A stretch of DNA of 64,000 nt from Deltaproteobacteria bacterium (GTDB lineage: Bacteria; Myxococcota_A; Polyangia; DRWM01; JAAZOP01): assembly GCA_016218815.1 (NCBI GenBank), contig JACRCX010000037.1, forward strand, positions 1-64,000, in the 5' to 3' direction. Positions 25,157 through 31,960 of this stretch are shown here, piece by piece. Position 1 is the first letter of the stretch. Each line of letters opens with the position of its first letter. The notes beneath the pieces were generated by a model. It was not told the origin of the DNA. It was given only the letters and a program-made list of their open reading frames with translations, and did no database searches. Position numbers and translations under genes: made by a program.

Positions 25157-27574
25157 ATGACGGCCTCGCCCAATCGATCTGCCATCGGGGAGGGGAATTC
25201 TCGCGCAGAGGCGCAGAGACGCAGAAGGAAGGGCACTCCGGGGGCGGGCCGGCGCGTCGCCTTGCTCTTTCTACTCACCGCCGCCGTCTTCGTCCCTTCC
25301 TCCGCCGGCTGCCGCGGCAAGGAGTCGCCGGCCCCCACGCCCGGGCGCACGGTTCCGGGCGATTGGATCGGGCTCGATGTCCCCGGGGACGCGTCCGCGC
25401 CGTCGCCCGGCCGCGACGGTCTCGCCGCGCCCGCACGCGTCGACGCCACGCTCGACATTACTCCCACGGCGGGTGCGATCGCCGCGCTGCAGATGCAGCT
25501 ACGAACCGCCACGCTATCTGTCGGCGACCGTCACGCCTGCTGGATCCGGCCCGATCAGCGCGTCGTCTGCTGGGGCGAGAATGACATGGGGCAGGTCGAT
25601 GGGCGACCGGGACCGGTCGAAGGTCCGCGGATCGTGCCCGACGTTGCCGGCGCCGTGGAGCTCGGCGCCAGCGCCGTCTGCTCGTGCGCTCGGACGGACG
25701 ACGGCCGCGTGCTGTGCTGGGGGGATTGCGCGGTCCGCCCCCTTCACGATCGCCGTACGTTCGGCGAGCACCGGCATGTTCGGTGGTGGGCAGACACGAG
25801 CGCGGGATTCGGATGCTGGATCTCCGAAGGTCGACAGGCCTTCTGTTCCCGCGACCGTTCGACGGTCGCGTCGCGCCGCGAGGGGGACATCGTCGACTTT
25901 CCGGCCGACGTGGAGGAGCTGGCCGTCGCGGACGAGCTGGTCTGCGGTCGAGACGCGCAGGGCGCGGTCGCCTGCATCACGGCCGCCGATCGTGCCCGAC
26001 GTCCCGGCGGCGAGGCCTACTGGAAGCCGCGCTCCGCCGAGGCACTCGCCGGCACCGTGCGGCTGGTGGCGGGCGCCGGGATGATCTGTGCGCTGAGGAC
26101 GAGCGGGACCGTCGCTTGCGTCGTCCCGCGTGCGTCGTCGGATGCCGGAGCATCTCCCGACACGGGCCAGGTCGCGGTTCTGGAGGTCGCCACGGCGAAC
26201 GTGCTCGACGTCGCCGGGCGCATCGCCTTCTGCGCGACCCGCCGCGACGACACAACGGTGTGCTGGGGGCCGCCCGCGCCGGGCGCAGACGGGAACCTGC
26301 CCGAGCGGATCGCGCCGGTCACCGTCGCCGGCTCCAAGGGGATGACGGCCGTCGCCGTCGACGAGATCGCCTGCGGCCTGGATCCGGCCGGCTTGCTCTA
26401 CTGCTGGGATCTCGCCGAGCTGGTCGGGGGCGGCCGTGCGCGATCCCTCGGCTCGCTCGGTATCGCAGGCTTCGCCGGCGGAACCCAGCTCGCCGTGCGC
26501 GCGGACGTCGCCTGCGTGCGCGACGACGCCGGCAGCGTCCACTGCCGGCGGCCGAACGACGACGCGATCCCGCCCGTGCCTCGCGTGACGGGGGCGGTGA
26601 ACCTGGTGGCCGCCCAGGACGGCTTCTGCGCGCGGCGCACCGGCGGCTGGCTGAGCTGCTGGCCCGCGGAGACCCCCGTGGCCGAGGCCGACGTGTTCAC
26701 CGCCTCGTTCGAAAGGCGGCTGCCCGACGACCTCGACGGAGACCGGTCGGACGCCGTCGTCCTGGCCGCGATGGGCGACGACATCTGCATCCGCGACGCC
26801 CGCGAATGGTCCTGGGACTGCTGGTCGCACGTCCTCGACGCCGCGCACGGCGAACCAATCGCCGCCGTTCCTGGCCTCCCCGAACCGGTCCAACTCGCGA
26901 TCGGCGGGGCGGCCTCGTCGTGCGTCTTGTCGCGCGAGCGGGCGGTCCTGTGCTGGGACGCCGCGACCGACGTCCCCCGAGTCACCCCGATCGATGAGTT
27001 CGCGGGCGCCTTCGCCGTGGCCCCATGGGGAGAACAGGGCCTCTGCGCCGTGATGCCTGCCGGCAAGGTTGCCTGCCGCAAGCGGGATCGCGAGATCGTC
27101 TTTCAGGATGTGGAGCAACTCGGGCGGGAGGTGTCCATGCTGGCCGGAGGTCCCGGGGACCGTGTCTGCGCGACGGTCCACGCCCGCACCATCTACTGCT
27201 GGGCACAGGATCCCACGCTGGACGCTCCCGTCCCCGTCGCCACGCCGGTCGATGGACTGAACAAGCCGCGCGGCCTCGCCGTCGGCGAGACGCACGTCTG
27301 CGCGCTGTTCGCCGGAGGCGACGTCACCTGCTGGGGCGACGACAACCACTATGGCCAGCTCGGCCGGCCGCCGTTCGAGGAAGCTGCCGCGCCTGCGCCC
27401 GTCGCCGGCCTCCCTGCGGCCGCCGAAATCGCGGCCGGCACAGTTTCCACCTGCGCCGTCGCGACGACCGGCGAGGTCTGGTGCTGGGGCTCGCGCGACG
27501 ATCCTGAAAACGGCTGGCGCCCGCGGCGCGTCGAGGGCCTCCTGGAGGCCGGCGAGCATGCCCCTGATGGCTAG
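25157..27574 (+). CDS. RCC1-like beta-propeller lipoprotein
   Basis: About 805 residues from ATG 25157 (GGAGG upstream). The N-terminus is unusual: ~25 polar residues (including RAEAQRRRRKG) precede the lipoprotein core and lipobox SSAGC (Cys52), because a dispersed CGCAGAGACGCAGA repeat is translated there. A TTG inside the hydrophobic core is the only later start candidate. The body has RCC1-type phrases spaced ~50 residues apart (VGDRHACWIRPDQRVVCWGEN, CARTDDGRVLCWGD, VGETHVCALFAGGDVTCWGDDNHYGQLG, TCAVATTGEVWCWGS). Such extracellular propellers are common in Myxococcota; ligand and role are unknown. Confidence 0.8.
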   Translation: MTASPNRSAIGEGNSRAEAQRRRRKGTPGAGRRVALLFLLTAAVFVPSSAGCRGKESPAPTPGRTVPGDWIGLDVPGDASAPSPGRDGLAAPARVDATLDITPTAGAIAALQMQLRTATLSVGDRHACWIRPDQRVVCWGENDMGQVDGRPGPVEGPRIVPDVAGAVELGASAVCSCARTDDGRVLCWGDCAVRPLHDRRTFGEHRHVRWWADTSAGFGCWISEGRQAFCSRDRSTVASRREGDIVDFPADVEELAVADELVCGRDAQGAVACITAADRARRPGGEAYWKPRSAEALAGTVRLVAGAGMICALRTSGTVACVVPRASSDAGASPDTGQVAVLEVATANVLDVAGRIAFCATRRDDTTVCWGPPAPGADGNLPERIAPVTVAGSKGMTAVAVDEIACGLDPAGLLYCWDLAELVGGGRARSLGSLGIAGFAGGTQLAVRADVACVRDDAGSVHCRRPNDDAIPPVPRVTGAVNLVAAQDGFCARRTGGWLSCWPAETPVAEADVFTASFERRLPDDLDGDRSDAVVLAAMGDDICIRDAREWSWDCWSHVLDAAHGEPIAAVPGLPEPVQLAIGGAASSCVLSRERAVLCWDAATDVPRVTPIDEFAGAFAVAPWGEQGLCAVMPAGKVACRKRDREIVFQDVEQLGREVSMLAGGPGDRVCATVHARTIYCWAQDPTLDAPVPVATPVDGLNKPRGLAVGETHVCALFAGGDVTCWGDDNHYGQLGRPPFEEAAAPAPVAGLPAAAEIAAGTVSTCAVATTGEVWCWGSRDDPENGWRPRRVEGLLEAGEHAPDG
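25190..25230. repeat. CGCAGAGACGCAGA dispersed repeat, inside CDS
   Basis: GGGGAATTCTCGCGCAGAGG then CGCAGAGACGCAGAAGG. The reverse complement recurs at 53047-53083. Here it is translated ahead of the signal peptide of the RCC1-like lipoprotein. Confidence 0.75.
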
Positions 27575-27690
27575 TGGCTGGCAGGTCGTGGCTGGTAGTT
27601 TGGACCCACCGGCCGCCAGCAAGGAACCCTTCGACGAGCGCAGGGCGGGGCCAGCTACGAGCTGCGAGCCATGAGCTACGAGCTACCAGC
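27569..27690. repeat. Imperfect TGGCTGG / GAGCTAC repeats
   Basis: The gap between the RCC1-like and CinA genes is filled with imperfect units (TAGTGGCTGGCAGGTCGTGG, then GCTACGAGCTGCGAGCCATG). A related GGTAGCTGGTGGCTGG tract is translated at the start of the GtrA-like gene (34646-34676). No gene was seen in the gap. Confidence 0.5.
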
Positions 27691-28911
27691 AGCCAGCCTC
27701 CTGCGCAGCCATTCCAGCGCGGTGGCGGCCGCCATCGTCCGGACGCGGTCGCGGCCGCGGATGCCGAAGCGCACGGTCCGCGTGGAGGTCTCGGCCGGGA
27801 GCGCGAGGCCGAAGCAGACCAGGCCGACGGGCTTGTCCGGGCTGCCGCCGTCGGGGCCGGCGATGCCGGTGATCGAAGCGCCGACGTCGGCGCCCGTCGC
27901 CCGCCGCGCTCCCTCGGCCATCGCCCCGGCACATTGCTCGCTGACCGCGCCGTGCTCCGCGAGGAGCGCCTCCGGGACGCCGAGGAGTTTCGTCTTCACC
28001 TCGTTGGAGTACGCGACCACGCCGCCCTTGAACCAGGCCGAGCTGCCGGGGACCTCGGTCGCCAGCGCGGACGCGCCGCCCGCGGTGCACGACTCGGCCA
28101 GCGCCATCGTCCAGCCGCGCGCCAGGAGCAGCCGCCCGACGACCTGCGGCAGGGTCTCGTCGTCCTCGCCCAGCAGGTTCTCGCCCACACGCGCCCGCAC
28201 GTCGACCGCCGCCCGCTCGAGCCGCTCGACCGCGTCGGGCTCGCCGTAGAGCAGGACCGTGTTGAACGGGAGCCAGGTCTTGTAGCCCAGGCGCACGCCC
28301 TCGGGCAGCGCGAGGTCCGCGAGGCGGTCCTGGAGCACGGATTCGCCCACGCCGCAGACGTGGAATCGGCGGCGCAGGAGCGGGGCCGTTCCCTGGGCCT
28401 CGAGCCACGGGAACAGGTGGCGATCAGCCATGACGTGCAGCTCGTGCGGCGGACCCGGGAAGAAGAACGCGCGGGAGCGCCCGAGATCGACGGCGAAGCC
28501 CGGCGCCGTTCCCGCCGGGTTCTCCAGCAGCCCCGCGCCCCGCGGCAGCAGCGCCTGTTTCGCGTTGCTCGGCGTCATCGGGTGCCCGATGACGCGGAAG
28601 CGCGCCCGGATCTGCTCCAGCGCCTCGGCATTCTCGACGAGCGGCACGCCCAGCGCCTTGGCGACGGCCTCGGCCGTCACGTCGTCGGTCGTCGGTCCCA
28701 GGCCGCCCGTCGAGATCACCAGGTCGCAGTCGCGGGACGAGTCGAGCAGCAAGCGCGTCAGGAGATCGAGATCGTCCGGCGCCGAGCCCGTGCCCAGCAC
28801 CCGGATCCCGCGCTCGAACAGCCGCTCGGCCAGCCACGCCGAGTTGGTGTCGATCGTCGCCCCCGTGGTGATCTCGTCGCCCTGCGCCACCAGGCGCGCC
28901 GTCTTCGCCAT
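27676..28911 (-). CDS. cinA: CinA-family nicotinamide-nucleotide amidase
   Basis: About 411 residues with the full CinA architecture. The N-terminal MoCF-like (molybdopterin-binding) domain carries QGDEITTG, DTNSAWLAERL and STGGLGPTTDD. The C-terminal amidase domain (from ~residue 255) carries LAESCTAG and ITGIAGPDGG. The family deamidates nicotinamide mononucleotide in pyridine nucleotide salvage, and the N-terminal domain can have ADP-ribose pyrophosphatase activity. ATG 28911 is preferred to GTG/ATG codons slightly upstream. It lies 10 bases after a lipoprotein gene on the same strand and is probably co-transcribed. Confidence 0.93.
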   Translation of the reverse strand: MAKTARLVAQGDEITTGATIDTNSAWLAERLFERGIRVLGTGSAPDDLDLLTRLLLDSSRDCDLVISTGGLGPTTDDVTAEAVAKALGVPLVENAEALEQIRARFRVIGHPMTPSNAKQALLPRGAGLLENPAGTAPGFAVDLGRSRAFFFPGPPHELHVMADRHLFPWLEAQGTAPLLRRRFHVCGVGESVLQDRLADLALPEGVRLGYKTWLPFNTVLLYGEPDAVERLERAAVDVRARVGENLLGEDDETLPQVVGRLLLARGWTMALAESCTAGGASALATEVPGSSAWFKGGVVAYSNEVKTKLLGVPEALLAEHGAVSEQCAGAMAEGARRATGADVGASITGIAGPDGGSPDKPVGLVCFGLALPAETSTRTVRFGIRGRDRVRTMAAATALEWLRRRLAAGSS

Positions 28912-28921
28912 GCTCCGCACC

Positions 28922-29614
28922 TCAGTCGAACATTTCGACCAGGACCAGCATCAGCGAATGGACCTCCGGCAGGAAGCAGGGCTCGTCGCTGATCACGGTC
29001 ACCAGCTCGGTTCCGACGCGCGCGAACAAGCGGCTCTCGGCCACGGTCGGATCCGGGGACTCCAGGCGGTGCAGGCCCGCGGCCCGCTCCAGGTGCGCGT
29101 CCACGATTGCCCGGCGCACCTCCTCCATTTCTGCCCCGCTGAGGGTCTTGCCGGAGAGCCAGCTCCCGTCGGCCTGGCGCGACTCCACGCGTCCGTCCTG
29201 CCGGATGCGCACCCCGGTCGGCGTCCCGGTCGGGGGCACGATCGAGGACTCGACGAGCACGTCGGGCGGCGGAAGCTCGGGTACGCCCGCGTGCGCTTCG
29301 TGGGTGCAGACGGGGGTGCGGTCGATGGGCTCGCCGGGAGGCGGCAGGGCGGGCCCGACCGCCCGGGTCGTCTGGACCGCGGCCTCCGCGGCCTGAGCCG
29401 CGTCGGCGTTGTTCGGCGCCGCCGGCGCCGGCGTGGCGCTCGTTTCCGCCGTCGGTCCGCGCGCCGAGACGACGTCCGCGCCCGGCCGCGTCGCCGCCGT
29501 CTGCTTCCTCGCGCACGATCCACCTCCCGCCAGCCAAGCCGTCGAGGCGAGCAGCACGACCGCGGTGCGTCGAATCCGCCGCGGCATTGATCGGTTCACC
29601 ATCGCCGTTCGCAT
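28922..29614 (-). CDS. Lipoprotein of unknown function
   Basis: Predicted lipoprotein of 230 residues. ATG 29614 has GGAGG six bases upstream; the following ATGs (29602, 29587) lack one. The N-region is strongly basic, with the lipobox Cys at residue 34 (GGGSC) and an Ala/Pro-rich linker to ~100. The C-terminal ~110 residues form a compact soluble domain (TPTGVRIRQDGRVESRQADG, GAEMEEVRRAIVDAHLERAA, FARVGTELVTVISDEPCFLP). Its location directly upstream of cinA is probably incidental co-transcription. Confidence 0.75.
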   Translation of the reverse strand: MRTAMVNRSMPRRIRRTAVVLLASTAWLAGGGSCARKQTAATRPGADVVSARGPTAETSATPAPAAPNNADAAQAAEAAVQTTRAVGPALPPPGEPIDRTPVCTHEAHAGVPELPPPDVLVESSIVPPTGTPTGVRIRQDGRVESRQADGSWLSGKTLSGAEMEEVRRAIVDAHLERAAGLHRLESPDPTVAESRLFARVGTELVTVISDEPCFLPEVHSLMLVLVEMFD

Positions 29615-29809
29615 TCCTGACCTCCGGCCCCCTCGTCGGCGGCACGTCCCGCCCGCCACCGGCCGCCCGTCCGCAGGGATCCGTGTCGCACGGGCCGGAG
29701 GGAGCATCGCACGACCGGGGGGAGTGGTGAAGAGGCCCTCGACCACCCGCCCCCACACCGCCGCGGTGGTTACGTTGGCGAGCGGAATGCCGGCCCCGGA
29801 GGACAACGA

Positions 29810-31252
29810 ATGACGAGGATCGATCGCGGAACCCCGGATGTTCGCTCGCCAGGACGCCCACAGCTCACCCTCGCGCTCGTGGCGCTCGCCGCGCTCGGCT
29901 GCGACGGCGCTTCGGCCGAGGCCGGCGAGGCCGGCGCGACGGAAGATGCCGGAGACGGCCAGCCGGACGAGCCCGAAGCCCCGGGGGACGACGTCGTGGA
30001 GGCGACGGACGCGCTGGACGTGGTGGACGAGGTCGCCGGCGACTCGGCCGACGACGGCGCTCCGCCCGTCGACTCCTGCTTCGGTCCCGCGTCGGCCGCC
30101 GTCGCGAACGCGGCGGTGCCCGAGGGGTTCTGCGCCTGGACGTGGGCCGAGGGACTCTCCGCGCCGCGAGGGATTGCGGTCGCGCCCGACGGCGATGTGC
30201 TGGTGGTCGAGCGCGGGTCGAGCCGCGTGACGGTCCTGTTCGACGACGACGGGGACGGCGTCTCCGGCCCGGAGGAGCGCGCGTCGCTCGCCTCCGCCCC
30301 CGACGTCAACCATGGCATCGCGATCCACGACGGGTACCTCTACGCCTCGAGCGCGACGACCGTCTTCCGTTGGCCTTACAGCGACGGCGACCGCGCCGAC
30401 CTCGGCTCGCCCGAGACCGTCGTGCGCGACATCCCCGCCGGGGGGCACTCAACCCGCACGCTCGTCTTCGACGCCGCGGACCGCCTGTACGTGAGCGTCG
30501 GCTCGGGCAGCAATGTCGACGGCGACTTCTCGCGGGCCCGCATCCGCCGTTTCGCCGTCGGCGGCCTCCCGGCGGGCGGCCTGGCGTTCGACTCCGGCGA
30601 GGCGTTCGCCGACGGGATGCGCAACGAGGTCGGCCTGGCGTTCGACGGGGCGGGCCGCCTCTGGGGCGTCGAGAACGGCATCGACGAGCTTCATCGCGAC
30701 GACCTGGGCGGCGACATCCACCAGGACAACCCCGGCGAGGAGCTGAACCTCTTCGACGTCGCCGGGCGGTTCTACGGCTACCCGTACTGCTGGAGCGAGT
30801 TCCTGCTGCCTGCCGGCGTCGGCCTCGGCCCCACGACCCAGTGGGCCGACCCCGGCTTCCTCGGCGACGGCGTGCACACCGACGCCTGGTGCCGGAATCC
30901 CGCCAACGTCGTGCCCCCGCCGCTGGTCCTTCCCGCCCACACGGCGCCGTTGGGCCTCCTGTTCTACGACGGCCCGTCGTTCCCGGGCGGCGCCCGCGGC
31001 GACGCGTTCGTGGCCCTGCACGGCTCCTGGAATCGCGACGTGCCGATCGGCTACAAGGTCGTGCGCGTCATTTTCGAGGGTGGCGACCGGCCGCTGCGCT
31101 GGGAGCCCTTTTTCGAGTACGGCGGGCCGGGGGATCGCGCGGCGGAATGGACCCACCGCCCTGTAGATGTCGCCCTCGGCTCCCGCGGCGAGCTGCTCGT
31201 GACCAGCGACGCCTCCGGCGTGGTGATCGCGATCGGGTACGGCGGACCGTAG
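29810..31252 (+). CDS. Sorbosone/glucose dehydrogenase-like propeller lipoprotein
   Basis: 480 residues. Lipobox AALGC (Cys31), a long acidic linker (~32-85), then a six-bladed GSDH-type propeller: GLSAPRGIAVAPDGDVLVVE, VNHGIAIHDGYLYAS, HSTRTLVFDAADRLYVSVGS, MRNEVGLAFDGAGRLWGVENG, and the PAHTAPLGLLFYDG / FVALHGSWNR block typical of sorbosone dehydrogenase-family proteins. Family members use PQQ to oxidise sugars in the periplasm. Whether the PQQ residues are complete was not established. ATG 29810 follows GGAGGACAACGA. It is monocistronic and divergent from the lipoprotein/cinA pair. Confidence 0.87.
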   Translation: MTRIDRGTPDVRSPGRPQLTLALVALAALGCDGASAEAGEAGATEDAGDGQPDEPEAPGDDVVEATDALDVVDEVAGDSADDGAPPVDSCFGPASAAVANAAVPEGFCAWTWAEGLSAPRGIAVAPDGDVLVVERGSSRVTVLFDDDGDGVSGPEERASLASAPDVNHGIAIHDGYLYASSATTVFRWPYSDGDRADLGSPETVVRDIPAGGHSTRTLVFDAADRLYVSVGSGSNVDGDFSRARIRRFAVGGLPAGGLAFDSGEAFADGMRNEVGLAFDGAGRLWGVENGIDELHRDDLGGDIHQDNPGEELNLFDVAGRFYGYPYCWSEFLLPAGVGLGPTTQWADPGFLGDGVHTDAWCRNPANVVPPPLVLPAHTAPLGLLFYDGPSFPGGARGDAFVALHGSWNRDVPIGYKVVRVIFEGGDRPLRWEPFFEYGGPGDRAAEWTHRPVDVALGSRGELLVTSDASGVVIAIGYGGP

Positions 31253-31259
31253 CGCGGCT

Positions 31260-31610
31260 TCAGTCCCGGCCCAGCACCACGTCGATGCCCCGGAGCACGA
31301 GCTCCAGCTTCGCGGATGGGAGATGCCCGACACGCTGGACGAGGAGCGACCGATCGAGGGTGACGAGCTGCGACACGTTCGCGACGGACGCCTTCGGCAA
31401 TCCGGTCTCCCGGCGGCCCAGGACGACGTTGCCGGGAGCGGCGCCCCACTTGAGATTGCTCGTCACCGGCACGCACGCGACGGTTGAGATGGCGCTGCGA
31501 TTGAAAGCGTCCCCCTGGACGACGATGACCGGCCGGCGGAAGCCCGGGGCCGAGCCGACCGGGGTGCCCAGCGCGGCCCAGAACACGTCGCCGCGCGCGA
31601 CGCCTACCAT
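31260..31610 (-). CDS. mazF: MazF/PemK-type toxin endoribonuclease
   Basis: About 116 residues, normal MazF length. It has the conserved N-terminal strand and loop (RGDVFWAALG ... RRPVIVVQGDAFN), the central SAISTVACVPVTSNLK segment and the C-terminal VANVSQLVTLDRS helix region. The family cleaves mRNA at short motifs. ATG 31610 overlaps the end of the antitoxin gene by 7 bases, the usual antitoxin-first arrangement. The 3' end converges on the sorbosone-dehydrogenase-like gene 7 bases away. Confidence 0.9.
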   Translation of the reverse strand: MVGVARGDVFWAALGTPVGSAPGFRRPVIVVQGDAFNRSAISTVACVPVTSNLKWGAAPGNVVLGRRETGLPKASVANVSQLVTLDRSLLVQRVGHLPSAKLELVLRGIDVVLGRD

Positions 31611-31840
31611 TCGGTCCCCTCGAGGACCCGGCGGCCTGCGCGGGCGAGGTCGGGTGGCAGCGTCGAGTCGACCTCCGCGCACAGGTCGTCCAGCGCCTGC
31701 GTGACGGGGTCGGCCTCGTGCCGTTGCAGGAACTCGCGCAAGGCGTCGGCGTACACCTGGCTGCGGGACTTCCTGCTTCGCCGGGCCAGGCGATCGGCCG
31801 CGTGATACACCTCGTCAGGAATGGAAACCGCCGTTTTCAT
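31604..31840 (-). CDS. mazE: MazE-type ribbon-helix-helix antitoxin
   Basis: 78 residues. The first 40 residues are a ribbon-helix-helix fold (MKTAVSIPDEVYHAADRLAR, SRKSRSQVYADALREFL), as in MazE6-like antitoxins. The C-terminal half (HEADPVTQALDDLCAEVDST) is the flexible toxin-binding part. The gene overlaps mazF by 7 bases. Its start lies only six bases after a good -10 box, so the transcript may be leaderless. Autoregulation by the antitoxin is expected from the family. Confidence 0.9.
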   Translation of the reverse strand: MKTAVSIPDEVYHAADRLARRSRKSRSQVYADALREFLQRHEADPVTQALDDLCAEVDSTLPPDLARAGRRVLEGTEW

Positions 31841-31846
31841 ACCGGC

Positions 31847-31875
31847 AGTATAACCGACGGCACGGCGATCATCAA
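31847..31875 (-). promoter_or_regulatory. Sigma-70-like promoter of mazEF, probably leaderless
   Basis: On the minus strand TTGATG, a 17-base spacer and TATACT, followed by GCCGGT and the ATG of mazE. The expected transcription start falls on or next to the A of the start codon, and no ribosome site is present, so a leaderless mRNA is likely. It is one of the few AT-rich spots in this region. Confidence 0.6.
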
Positions 31876-31960
31876 CCGGGCCCGCCGCCCTGCCCGCACT
31901 TCCCGCTCTCCCCGCACACCCCGGCCGCGGTACACTCCCCCTCCGACGGGAGGACAGGCC

